From positions 9,238,001 through 9,302,000 of the forward strand of contig JARWIR010000008.1 in NCBI GenBank assembly GCA_029959085.1: a stretch of 64,000 nucleotides of DNA, read 5' to 3'. The notes under the pieces were generated by a model that was not told the DNA's origin, made no database searches, and saw only the letters and a list, made by a program, of their open reading frames with translations. Made by a program: the position numbers and the translations under genes. Of this stretch, positions 49,500-62,904 are shown piece by piece; position 1 is the stretch's first letter, and each line of letters opens with the position of its first letter. The stretch comes from Nemophila menziesii (Eukaryota > Streptophyta > Magnoliopsida > Boraginales > Hydrophyllaceae).

Positions 49500-51084
49500 G
49501 AAGATATTACTTCCACCTTCCTTCAAAAGATACGGTTTCTCAGAGAATGCTGCTACTACAAAACCGCCAACTAAGCTCAGAGCAGCTAAACAAAAAAGAA
49601 TCACAAACTAAAAAAAAAGCAACTCATTCTCCCAAATGCTTCAACCAGGAAATGGTAATAGTTGTGTCTCTCGGCTCAAACCTTCAGAAACTAATACTAC
49701 TAGTGACCCAATTAAAGGACCGTGACGCCATTCATCATAGCCACTGCTACATCCTTCTCCATAACCTAGCAAAACATATTCACTCGTAACACCAGCTGCT
49801 CTTCTCGATTCCTGTCATGTATCACTCCACCGGTACACAATTTAATCTTCTCTTATGTAGCGCTCTTTTGAGGATATAAATAATTATTCGTTTCCTTTAG
49901 ACAGGAGTATAGTATAACTCATGTGTTTTGTCTTTTCCTTTTCATTGGTGGAGCCACCACATCATTGGCTGTTTGTGACAATATAAGGTTTAACTAAAGA
50001 GGGATTTGTTGGCTGCCTCTAATTTTGGTTTTACTTTGGTACTCTTTTAGTCTTTAAGGGAATATTATAAACAGTTTGAAAGGAAAAAGAAATATATGTA
50101 CATGGGCTTTCATTTTTTTGTTTGAGCTTTTATGATTTTACCCCTGATTTATTACCATGCTAGGCCTGAGCACCCTATTAGTTTCCCGCCCCAAACCTCA
50201 TACCCCTTATAAAGTTTGAGTGTTATTGGCCATTTTAATTGAACAGTGGTAGCTCTAATTGTTAAAGGCAGTGGAATTTTTTGTGAATATAATCGTATTT
50301 CGTATGTATAGCGCAATCAATATTTCATTAGCCATTTTTTTATAGTTATTGCTAGACTTGCGCTAATCGCGGTAGATTCAGACCATCTTGTCGTCCATAG
50401 AAGATCTTGGTAGTTATTGATTTAGTGATCCCGCTAGTATGAAGTCGCCATTCATTAAGCAAACTTCAAATTAGAGCTATACTTTTTCATTTATCACAAA
50501 TAAATCATTAGGACAGGTTTTAAATACGATCTTAGTAATAAAATGGTTATTATTAGTCCAATCTCTTGCATCAAAGACGAGATTTTATTTACAATACGTG
50601 TGAAGTGAACACGAACCGGTTATCCGAGCCGTGGAGGTAAAATCCTACCCAACTCAATGAGTGCCCACGTATATATTTAAACCCCACCCAACCCTAACAC
50701 TATATAAACAATCATCTTAGCGTTCATTGCTTAGTGTCGGTTTGGGGTAGAGTACGAGTTTGGTCAAACATTGGTAAATGGTGTTTTATTATTATAATTT
50801 TACACTATGTACATTTTAAAAATAATAACTATAATAATAAGTAACATTCTGAAATTTAAGTTTGCAAGCAACGATGTTAAAAATTCAAAAACCTAAGCTA
50901 AAACTACCCTTCAATAAATACTTAATTCATAAGCTCATCAAAACTAGAAAAAACATTACAGCAAGTAGATTCCAAAGTCTAAATAAAAATATTACAATTA
51001 CAAATATTTAATCAAATTTGTATACACTATGTTTTTGGTGAAAAAACAATAAGACAGATTAATAAATAGTCTGAAGAAATTATT

Positions 51085-51580
51085 TCAAGATTAATGGCAG
51101 CTTTTGGACAATGGCCAGCTCTGAGTGTACACTCAAAGCTTTGTGTCCTTCTTTCCCACAATAGTAACAAGTGACCTTATGTTTCTAAATCTTAGCTGAA
51201 GTTTGTTGAAATTGTTGGGATTCTTGTTTCCCCCATATTTTAATTTGTTTGAGACTTGCTGTTTTCCCTTCCCCTTGAACTTTCCTTTGTTACACTAGCT
51301 TAGCTTCGAGGAATGATGAGGGAAAGAAAGAGACTTATCATTGAGTCAATTTTCTTCTTTTACTTGCATGTGGCTGATAAGTTCTTGGAGATCATTTTCA
51401 TGCTTTTGTATTTGAGGTGGTTACGGTATTCACTACAATATGGGAGAAATTTCTCAAGCCGAACATTGTGTTGGAAAACTTTGCACATCTTCATACCTTC
51501 GGCAAGTAATTCCGTGCGAAGGTTTTCTTAAATGTGAAGTTGTTAAGTTATAGACTTCGAATAAGTCAGTTTGAAGTATT
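51085..51580 (-). pseudogene. Ty1/copia gag remnant, antisense, unit B3
   Basis: Same minus-strand gag pattern as the other units, with additional small losses near 51393; the knuckle start is at about 51140-51175. Confidence 0.7.
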
Positions 51581-51669
51581 ACCAATTCCCGGTGATATAT
51601 TTCTTTGTACCGGAATTAAAAGCTCACTCTTCATTTGTTCACCAAGCCATAGTCTCTCCTACATAAAGC

Positions 51670-53680
51670 ATGACCACCCACAGTCATGGAGTAGATCTTG
51701 GAGTATTTATATCCTTAAGTTTGGATCTCCGACCTTATATTTGAGAAGTTTGGTGAGTTTTCTTTGATTTTATATTAATTGTGGAAGTATGAGATGTTAT
51801 GTGATTTTTATATTTTTTTACGAATTTGTGTTTTTTAAGCATGATGATCATTCTTTTATTTATGGTGAATTTAGGGATCTTAAGGAATGCTTAGTGTAAA
51901 GCGAACATTATTTGAAGAAATAGTGATGGGTGTAATTTAAGAATGTTAAAGTTTTAGGAAAGTTTAAAGTTTTTTAGATTAATTGATAGTTCTTGTAGTG
52001 TTTGTTATATTGTAATTGGTTTAAAAGAAACAAGATCTAATGGATACATGTGGATCCTGAAGTACATCCTAAAAATAATTAGGATAGCAGCTTTGAACAG
52101 TAAATGTCAACTCTTTTATTTTAATTTCTAGATCGATCCCATTAATTTTGAACTAATTAATTATGATATCTAAAAAAAATGACTTAACCCGAATATAGTG
52201 TAAGATAGTAATTAATATATTTTACTGTAGTGTGATTAATGTGATTCTCATCTTTTCTACGGTCTTTTTTAATAGAGCTCATTTTTAATGTTATACAATT
52301 GTGCATATGTTCTCTACTTATTTAGGAATAAGTTTTATCTTAAAGTATTAAAAAACTAATTAATATTCAAGTTTAAATAACTTGCACACAGGTATATTTA
52401 TATAATGATGACTTATTGTCATATCAAGAATGAGATCGGGATCATTATTTATGGCATTTCAAATAATCGCAGAGTTGCAATTAAGAAGATATATGATGTA
52501 AGTTATTCTTATGTGATAATATTATATGTAATGTTGTATGTGCTCCTCTCTATATAACTCTTACGAGTTGTTCAAGGGAATCTTGAACATTTTATATTCT
52601 TAGACATGTTTGTGTATATGTCAAAAGAAAATCTGTTGATGTATTAGTATGTTTTATAATGAGTATTATGTTTTTATTGTGAAAGTTTGATGCATTAATA
52701 CCTTTTCAGTAATTATAAAGCTAGGTGTTATAATGATGCAACTTATTCTCAACTCAACTCTGCTGAATTTATTGAAAACTGTCGTGAATTGGAGAAGATA
52801 TTATTTCCACATTCATCCACAAGTAACAAATCTGTGGGCCCTACGGGATATGGTTTCTCTATACCAGAAAACACACTAACGGATGCTTTTGTGCATCCTC
52901 ATGGAAAAGCGTCTTTAGGTCCTATTTTCTTTCACCCTTCGAATTGATGCTTTTGCAAACGAATATAACTATGTACAGACTTCCAGTTATATCTAGAATT
53001 TTATAGAGACATTGATTTTGAAGTTTGACTACTAGTGTCTGAGTATTATTTAGCCTATTACATGAACATTTTATATTTCACGCATCCTTATATAGATTTG
53101 ATGTTCATTGTGTCCAAAATAGGATTGAAAGGGGAAAAAGTTGGATCGGCGTCAATAACTCAGACTAGGTACAACGGAGAGAATATTTGCTGAGCAAGGA
53201 TTGGAAAGGATTTCGAAATGTCAAGTTGAAGGAAGATTTCGCTGAGAGTTTGAGTAGGGACCTGCCTGCAATTGTAAACAGTAGCAGAAAAATATCCCTA
53301 GCAAAGGGGGTGGTCCTTGTAGATGCTAACAGGGACCTTTTTGAAAATTATAAGAATAATGAGAACAATAACATAATCTCTTCCCCTGAAGTGTGCAGCA
53401 AGGGAACTAGCAGGGACCTATCTGTAAATTCTAACAACAAATGAATACATAAGTCTTGAAGCAATCAGGGTCAAGTTAGAAATGAAATGGAGGAGTAGAG
53501 ATCTTGCATTGACAGTGAGTTCTTGGGTGAAAAAGCAAATGATTCAGAAAAAAGCGATTGTTCATCTCGATAGCATCCATCCGTTGGTTCTACTTCCGCC
53601 CATACCACTAAACCATATTAAGAGTGTGATAAACAGCAGAGGGGAAATGCTACACATATGGAGTAACATTTGGAAATAGA
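51670..53680 (+). pseudogene. Gene b, block B copy
   Basis: Exon 1b (51670-51752), exon 2b (52392-52497, intact CAG acceptor and GTAAGT donor, ending NRRVAIKKIYD), exon 3b from 52710 (NYKARCYNDATYSQLNSAEF) to TGA near 52945. The donor that in block A is CAG|GTATGT (13309) is CAGTTATA here, so it is lost. The last exon (53123-53680) carries MLSKDWKGFRNVKLKEDFAE and stops shared with block A. Between the copies most changes in the open parts alter the amino acid, which argues against continuing selection. Confidence 0.45.
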
Positions 53681-53871
53681 GCATGTGAAACTGAGAAAAA
53701 CTAAGGGGGTGTATTTAGATTAGGGACGTCTATGATGTCCTTATGATTAAGTTATGGGTGATCAACTTTTGGGCTTTAGGAGACTAATATCATCATGTCC
53801 TATAGAAAAGGTGTATCTAATTTTTCATCCAAAGAATTCACTGAGGTCATATTAATCAAAAATACCCCAAG

Positions 53872-53880
53872 TATATAAAG
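53872..53880 (+). promoter_or_regulatory. TATA-like box, duplicate copy
   Basis: The string gtatataaaggg with the same CT-rich leader as at 14192-14200. Confidence 0.3.
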
Positions 53881-55229
53881 GGAATATAACCCTTTTCCAT
53901 CCCTATTACTCTTCTGGCTTTCTCTCTGCCAACTTTCTCCTTCCTTGAAGGCAATTTCTTTCTCCTCGAAGGGCAATTTTCCGTACACAGCAATTTCAGT
54001 AAACAACTCAACAAAACTAGTATTTAAGTGAAGTTAAATCTAAAGAATCATTATAATATAGGATAGCCAAAATCCAAGTAAGAGTAAATGTTTGTGTTTA
54101 ACAATAGAGAGTATAAATATAAATGATAGTTTTCAGTAATTTGTAGTGTAACTATGTAAGTTTAATTATTTGGCTAAATTTTTGATGTATTTATATTGTA
54201 AAATATATTGGATGGTACGATAGAGAGCGATCTTCCTTAGTAATGCAAAAGTTGGTGTGAGTAATCTCTGTGTCTTTCTTCAAAATTTGTCCTTTCTTCG
54301 TACTTCATAGCTTCATAATCTAATTCAAATATGCAAGTATATTTCACGTGTTTATAGGTTCAGTTTTACATATGTATAGTTGTGTGGAAGATTTTTAATC
54401 TGTTTTACCGCTATATATATATTATGTATATTTTGCATATGTATATATTGATTTATATACATATTCGAACTTGAAGAAGAATCTTGAATCATGGGGTTCT
54501 GAAGTAATCACCCAAAGGCTATTTATAATTTAAAATGATATAATTTGTATGAATATGAGTTTCCATATGTATATTATTGTGTATTTGTATAACTATATGG
54601 ATTCTATATTGTCTATAAGATGTAAATACCCTAGTTTCTGTAGTTTATAATAATCTTAACAAAGTATACTATTTTGGTTTAATTGTACCTTTACTCTCTT
54701 GTGCTATGTGAAATAACTATATATTCTAATGTGTTAAAAAAAATAACAAACATTTTTGAATATAGATCTCCCTAGGGGTATTTTTCCTATTCTTTGGAAC
54801 GTGTATTTAATACTTTCCAAAGCACAGTGTTCACATGCCACATGGACAAATGGTAAAATTACCTCTAATATTTTCACATACCACATGGACAAATGGTACA
54901 ATTACCTCTATTATTCTCTCTTGATTATGTACATATATAAATATTTTTCTTTTTGTTGTTCAAGGAATGCTTTAATGTCCGATATAGATGATAGTATCAC
55001 ACATATGCTAAATTGGAGGTAAGATTGTAACTTTTTCGCATATAATCATGATTTAACTTGTTAATGAAGGCATAGGTAAAAGTAACTCATGCCGATCAAA
55101 TGAAAAAATAAATCCTATTGTTTTCCTATATAGCCATGTTTGACACATAGCTTATTAAGTATTAAATTGTTACATTTGCAAGAAAAATAAGTGTTGTTGT
55201 AAAAAGTTCAATTGATATGGCTGTAAATT

Positions 55230-55424
55230 TCACCCTAGTCTATGTTTTGAATGTTCACCTAATCTAGTTTTGCACCCTTTCAGTAATTCATTAGTAGCTG
55301 CCTTATGAATCATCATCATCATATTACGTAATCCATCATAGGTTTTTCGATAGCCTAGAACAACATTTAGTCCTTTATGACTAAAACATAACAAAGTACC
55401 GTAGTCCAGTAAACCATAAAACAA
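55230..55424 (-). other. 64-codon ORF, duplicate copy
   Basis: Counterpart of 15565-15759, beginning MFYGLLDYGTLLCFSHKGLN, with the same length. Unknown; probably a fragment. Confidence 0.15.
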
Positions 55425-58319
55425 ATTTGATTTTCATCAGTTGAGTACAAAATTTTCATGAATAAGCTCAAATAACGCCAAAATACATTTGAATTAATAT
55501 TATTTTAAATTTAGGATATAATATAATATAGGTTATTTTGCTTAATATAGGACTTATAGTGTAGTTAAATAAATAATAATAATAATTTAAAGACATGTAG
55601 TACAATTTTGCATAATATAGGGACATGTAGAGTAACTTTTTCATAATATTACTGACATATAGTGTAACTTTTGTATAATATAGGGATTTATAGTGAAACT
55701 AAATTATAAAACAATAATTTAGGGGCATGTGGTGTAGTTTATTCATAATATAGGGCCCTAGAGTTCAATTAACACAAAATTGTTAAAAACAACTTATATA
55801 TTTTATCATTGTAGGACATTATAGCTCATAACTTTCAGCATATATAATTGAACTTAAGCTAAAATCAAGATGTGATAAACAACTATTACCAGAGACCTTA
55901 AATATGTTATTTCAACCCCATATGAAGTTTGTCAAACCAAAACTAGAGGCTTCCTTTTGTTATGTTCCTTTAGTTACTTATTCTTCTCTATATATTAAGT
56001 TATTGATTATGCCTCACTTTTTAAAGTACACTGCGTTTTAAAGTTTCTTTCATTGAAAATATAAAATTTCAAAAGGAGTAACAAAGGTTACCTAACCAAA
56101 TAAAAAATATGGGGAATATCAATTTTATTATATACAAACAAATAAGATATTGTATGCTATCATCTGTTATACCTTTCCCAAGATAATAAAACTACGATGT
56201 TAGTTGTTTAAAGAGTATTCGTGTTCTCAAGCTTTCAGAAAATAGTTTTTTTGGCATATTTTATAAAGGTTTAATTATTTGTGGTTGATTATTTTAATAT
56301 ACTAAATACTCACTTTTTGTTTGAGGTTTTTGAAAAGTAGATTTTGAAGAACTTCTGATTGGCAATGTTTCAACTCTTAGTTGGGGAATATATTTTAATC
56401 TTTTGAGAGAGATGCAAAATTATATCCCAAAAAAATTGATTTAATTAATCGAATTATCTTAAACAAATACAATATTCTAAGTATATTTGTTGCTTTCTTT
56501 CTCTTTTGTTAAACATATTTTTTTACTTAAACTTAATTTTATATCAGATGAAAATTCTTGAGTCTGACTCGACAAAGCCTTAATAAACTCAAATCGGGTT
56601 TAAACAAACTAAAATAATCCTTAACGAACTTTAACGAACATGATAAATATTATCAATTTTTGGTTGGATAAGGAATTACAAACTAATCGAGATTTGGTCA
56701 AGCTCAAGCTTAAAAAAAATTTACAAGGAAAATATAAACTAATTTAGTGGGTCATAAATTGAGGCATGCAACAAACAAAATAGACATTAGGAAACTAAAA
56801 TAACATAATTTTTTTTTAATTAACACAGAAGCCCTATATTCAATTTTATGTATGAACACCCTATATTATAAAGTGAATCAAAAAGGATTAGCAAACTCGG
56901 AAATAAGAATGATATAAGCTCTGATTGAAATGGGAGTAAAGAAGCATACCTGGCCGATGATAAAGAGTTGATGGAAGTGGAAATGGATAACATTTATAGG
57001 TGTGTAAGGTGGGAGATCTTGGCTTGGATGTGCGAGAAAAAATTATAGCGACTGTTTTTATTTATATTAGAGTGTATTCCATCTGATAATTTTATGTGTG
57101 TTTTGATTAGATAATCAACCGTCAAAGTGATGAAGGGCATGGGGACATAATAGAACGGACCCATATTTAATCAAATGTTAGAAAATATACAGGAATTTAG
57201 GAGATATTTTAGGTTACTGATCTGATTTGAACAATTCAATTTTTTGTTTAAAATAGATCTAAAGGCTAAAAATTATATTAAATAAATTAAAAACTAAAAA
57301 AATATAGAGAAAAATATAAAAATATTTTAGGTATTTTTTTCATCTCACATATTATATAGATATTTCATATGTTAATATGATTTATCTTTATTCTTTATGG
57401 TAAAGCTTATTTTATGTCTTTATATATTATCTATACTGTTGTAGAGGAACCATTAATCATCCCTTTAAAATAGTTTATTAAATTTATTTAGGTTATCTAC
57501 ATTAGTTATTTATGTATCTTATGCGTATCGTCTAATATATCTAACATATGGATTGTTATATTAGACATATCATTACATATATGATGTGGATATCCGTTGA
57601 TATCGCATAACTTGTTTCGTTATTAAATTATATAAAGCAATATCGCATGAACCCTTAAAACATAAATCGTATAGGGTTTATATTCATATGGTATATGTAT
57701 CTTCTTTTAATATGGAATAACCTATCAAATGATGAAATTTCATCAAAAATTTTATAGTTATATATATTATAAAAGTCTAACTTGTTCAAATAAATATTTT
57801 ATTCTCATTGATATGTTTTGTAATTTCACGTGAGTAAACAAAAATCAGTTTTAAAAAACTAAGAGAAAATACTTTTTGTATTATGGACACATTTTTCACT
57901 TCACTATTGCATACAAGTCCACTAATTATTTACACAATTTTGTATGAGCTTTATTATCCCTTGTTAAAAGGTTCAGTTTGATATATTACTCGATCATTAA
58001 TATGGTCAAGTGACTTTAACAATCATATAGGTTAATTAATGTATATTTTATAATTACATAGAGTATTAAGTAAATTTATATTTATAATTACTTAGAAACC
58101 AAATATCTTATTAAGTTATACAACTATACAAAAATGGAAGTAAAAAGTATATTGATCATGATCAAATAATATGTGTAAATGACAATTCAAAAGTTATTAT
58201 ATAAAAGCGAGGATCTTGAATCAAAGTACATTCAAATTACCAACTATAAAATTTTGTTATATATAAAAAAATGAAATCAGGCTAATTCAGACCTACATGG
58301 TAAATATGAACGTATGATA

Positions 58320-58419
<100 letters not shown>

Positions 58420-61400
58420 TTAGATCAGTGTACCCGTTGTACGCAATTAGCATATGAAGTTTGAAATCTTGATGTAGCGGCTTGTCTAGAATCTCCCAAG
58501 ATAAAGGATTTTTTATATTTAACTTGGCACTATTATCAGCTTGGTAGGTGATTCTTTCCTTCATGATAAATTTTTAGATACACGAGATATCATTTAGGTA
58601 GGTTTTTTAGATTTAATGTGTTATTTATCCCTTTATTTGACTTGTTTTGAGTTGTGTATTATACCAGACCCCGAAAGAAAGCTAGGAATTTAAAAAGTCA
58701 AGTAAAAACTCAATTTATGACGCAAAAAGAGCCAAAAGTTCCACTACAAGTTCAACGAAAATTCCCAACAAAGCACCTCTATCAACTTTGCAAATTCACG
58801 ACAAATAATTGGTGAGATTTCTGACTGTGATAATTACTTAAAAGATATACTTTGGAGCGTATGTCACATGAGGAGAAATAATACACAAATCAAAGTTGAA
58901 TGGAAGAAGTTATGGACGATTTGCTATGAAGACCCAAGCCATTTAGAATTCTTAAAGAGATCATTGGGCCACTTTTGAATCACTTAACTTGGACCAACTA
59001 ATGGGAAACCGTTTAGGAGACTATTTATGCCAGTTTTAACCTTCAAAACATACCACTTATCATATTTTAGAACTAGGAACGATTAAAGCAAGGGCAAGTG
59101 AAATGAAGAACCATTACAACACCCTATTTCCTATTTTGTCCTGGTCTATTAATGTAATTTCTCTTTCTTTTTAATTTATTAGAATTAATTGAGTTAATAG
59201 ATTAAGAATTCCAATTACCCAACAACCCACCCCTAACAAGTCCATAGTTTTTTACCCCGTGAAAAGGCCCAAATTAAAGTTACTTTTACCCTTCATTAAT
59301 TCAATTCTATTAAAAATATTATCTTTAATGTTTATATAATTATCATAGTACTTATGATAACAACATTCATATTTAATGTCTAAATTTGTGGAATATCTAA
59401 ACAGAAAGAGGGTAGCAGATTTTAATAATATTAGTCTTTCTCCATTGATGTCGCTAAGCAAAAACATTAACAATAAAGCTATACAAAAGTTATTGTTCTA
59501 TTATTCTAGGTAATATTATTTTCGTTATTGTAGGTATAAATGTTGTTTGTGTTTTACATGATCTAACATTATTCGTTTGTATTCGTATAAATATTCAACC
59601 GATTTACATTCATACCATGTTGGATATCAGGTATTTTTCTAGCTTATGGATTCGTGTTGGATTTAAGATTATACTATATATTGTTATATTAGTAAGATTA
59701 TAAATTTGATATGTGACATTAGGATAGTAAAAACATGTTATTGTTAGTTAACTATTTTGTTTCATTAGTTAAAAAGCATTTAGTAGGTGCATAGTCTACT
59801 AGGTTTAGGATAAGATCATTACTTCACATCAAAGGATGACAGTTTTGTCGCCAACCCACCGATTTATATTATAAACCCACCCAGTCAACACTGCCAGATC
59901 ACCATTTTTAGCTCATGGCCCACTAATATAAGCATATAACCCTTTATTTTAAAAAAAAAATGTCCCAAACTTATTATACATAATAATGATTGTAATTCCT
60001 TTTCAGTTGTTGTTTCATGTTGTTTTATTTCATTTTCAGGTTAGTAAAATGGATTTGAATGTACTTGTCATACTTCGATACATTGGTAAAAAAAGTGGTA
60101 ATAACCCACTAAATTAGCTCAGCAACCTACTATTATGTATCGTGAAACCACTATTTTTTGTACTAGTCAACCACTACTTTGTGCTTACTTTTTTAGTATC
60201 CTAGTATCTAGATATTTTTGTTGTTTTATGCACATACAAGAATGTTGGTAATTTTTTGAGTCAATGATCGGTTTCATGTTTCGTAATGTAATAGAAAACG
60301 TTATGAACTATATTAGTTATAGAATATTGTAATTATATAATATTTTAGTTATAAAATATTGTAATCATGGAATACTTTTGTTATGGAATTTAGCCATGTC
60401 ATGTTTTTCTATTAATTATGGTGACAAAGGGTATCCTAGTCATTTTATCTAGTTAAACCTTTTTTACTAGAATAGTTGGGTCATGGAATTCATGAGTAAA
60501 TCACCACTTTAATTATATCTTATTCAAACTTTATTATATTTTATCATACCATGAACTAAATTCATTAGTAGCTTGCGATAAATGGGTATATTTAGGATTA
60601 TCTGTAAGAATTTGGGATTTTATATTTAAATAAAGCATTGAATTGTTGTTGCTCCTTGTATTTATTGTTGAATTGAAGTGTTGTAGCCTAATATTTTGTG
60701 TTGATTAGCTATTAAACTACGCATAGGAGGGAGATTTAGTAGTATAACTAGATTATATCACATTCTATGAATCTAGAACCAGAATGACTAAATTTGTATG
60801 ACAATTGTGTGAGGGTAAAAATCTTAATCGTTAAATAGTATTGTAGGATCTCTTGAGAGAGGTTTCTAGTACTCAATAACAGTCTCTTACTTTTTGCTAG
60901 AGAGTTAAGGTGAAGTTAGAGTCTCAATTAACAATTAACATCCTGTTTTGCCCTTAAAATGCAAGTAAGTCCATATCATACTTAGTGGTGATTAAAAGTG
61001 TCTCGAGTTATGCTTTCTCTATATAATTTAAACCCTAATTTAGTTTTTTTAGTTAATATCTACTTTATTTCACTGTTAATAGTTAAGTTTTTATAAAACC
61101 CAAATAAATATATATTTAAAATTTAGTTTCATCGACGATATCTATATTAGATCAAAATTATACCATTAACTTCTTATTCCATATGCAGACGATGTTTATC
61201 ACTTTTACTACTTCTGAAAAATCGTACACTTGCTAGTTATACTTCTGTGAGAGTTAATCTTATATCAAATCTAGGGGAAAAACAATAGGCTTCATGGTCC
61301 TTTTTTTTCATACAAGGACAGTTGGACCCTCGCTCTTCTCATTGGGCCCCTTCATGGCATGAATGTGGAATAGTATCGATCGTCAACTCTTCCAAAATAC

Positions 61401-62846
61401 TCAACATGGTGGGTTTGGGACACGAAGGATACAAGGAGTTAAATTTTACCAACCCTGGAACTAATACCTATGACTATTTTTGATCAATCAACTATGAGAG
61501 AGAACAAAAAGAACCGCATATCCATACCTACCAAACCCTAAGTGAGACAAAAGTCTACATCGTTCCTCGTTATGGGCATGTCCATAACGAAATATTAAAA
61601 GTTAAGAACTACAAGGATTCAAATTAGAGAAATAATAATTAATATGTTTAAGAGGCATGCAATTTCATAAGATTTGAGACTGTAAAAAGACTAAAGAAAT
61701 AGCGTAGGAACCTCTACTATAGGGGTATTCTATACCTATTCTTTTAGAAATAATAGATGAGGTAAGTTGCAGAATATGCCTCTATAAGAATGAGTCCAAA
61801 AGTCAACTTATCTCACTTATAAGGATCTGCTACTGTAAAATTCGATTGTAACCAAGACAATTATTACAACTTATATTCTTGGCTTTTATTGATGGAAAGA
61901 GAAAAAATATGGATAAAAGAGATTGAACATATAGAAAGAAAAATCTAACAAATCTTTATTTCTTAAGAATCATCACCAATCTTATCTTTATTTTTTGTCG
62001 GATAGATACATTTCCTTAATACATAACTCTTATCATATCTATATTCTCTATAACACATAAAGTTGATATGTCCTACCCTGAGTATCCACTCGCCCTCTGT
62101 TTAACATTTTTCGCAAGTCTGCACGCCCTATCGTTGAAGCGCATCGAGAGGTGTTGGAAACAAAATGGCTTTCTGATAAGAGCTTGCCTTTGATATCCAA
62201 GATTATAGGGCGGATTGTCCATCTTGCCACTAACAGTTGCTTAATGCCCTGATTCATTCAAAGTTGACTGAGAAGATAGTATTTCCTTCATCCAGAATTT
62301 CTTCCCACGGGTCGTTGCTTCTAGAACAGTCTGTGCCACTCCTTTAGTATAGTTTAAAAATTTGGAGGTCTCCGTTACAATACATATTGTCTTATGGTGT
62401 TGCATTAAGCCAACACCCGTTGAATTGTTTTAGTATGTATATAAGGCATCGCAGTACCAAATAATGTCTGACTGGTCAGCTATGTTTGGGTCTGATTGTG
62501 TGTTGGTCTCTTTCCTCCTTGTGTATTATTGGTTGTCCAAAGCGCCAATTGTTTCTAAAAAAGTTCATGCAGTTATAAAAAGCATGTCCTCATAGCCTAT
62601 CTAAGCAATAATACATCTCTAAACAAGATTTTTGTTGTTGACCTTCTCATAAGAAATAATTACTAATTTCTTATCGTTAACTATATCATAGATTCACAGA
62701 TCAATAATAAATTTTAAAGCCGTTGCGGCAATATTTATAAAAAATATAATTTTTTTTAGAATAAAAAACCATTACATTGAAGTACGAACCCCTATAGGTA
62801 CATATTGGGGTCACAATAATAATAACACAAGCATAAGTATGGTAAA
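58420..62846. other. AT-rich intergenic DNA left of XTH
   Basis: No convincing gene. The stretch 58660-59150 has the look of a decayed LTR or non-coding transposon piece but without a paired copy. Short minus-strand frames at 59252-59473 and 62048-62257 have no family resemblance. Confidence 0.45.
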
Positions 62847-62904
62847 TCACATGGGCGTGTTACCCTTCAAATGAATAGTAGTACAATACATTTCAATAAT
62901 TGAT
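62760..62904 (-). other. Probable XTH 3-prime untranslated region
   Basis: About 145 bp downstream of the XTH stop on the minus strand, AT-rich; no exact polyadenylation site assigned. Confidence 0.4.

Larger units (their letters stand above)
47589..51742 (+). repeat. Tandem unit B3 (complete, about 4.15 kb, mosaic)
   Basis: Last unit of block B, running into gene b at its right end as A2 does. About 40 bp are missing near 48194 at a landmark present in the others. Left of about 49745 it shares the private deletion and substitutions of B1; right of that point it shares those of B2. Confidence 0.92.

Noticed and set aside
62048..62257. 69-codon minus-strand ORF near the XTH
   Set aside because: No family resemblance and no sign of belonging to the XTH transcript.
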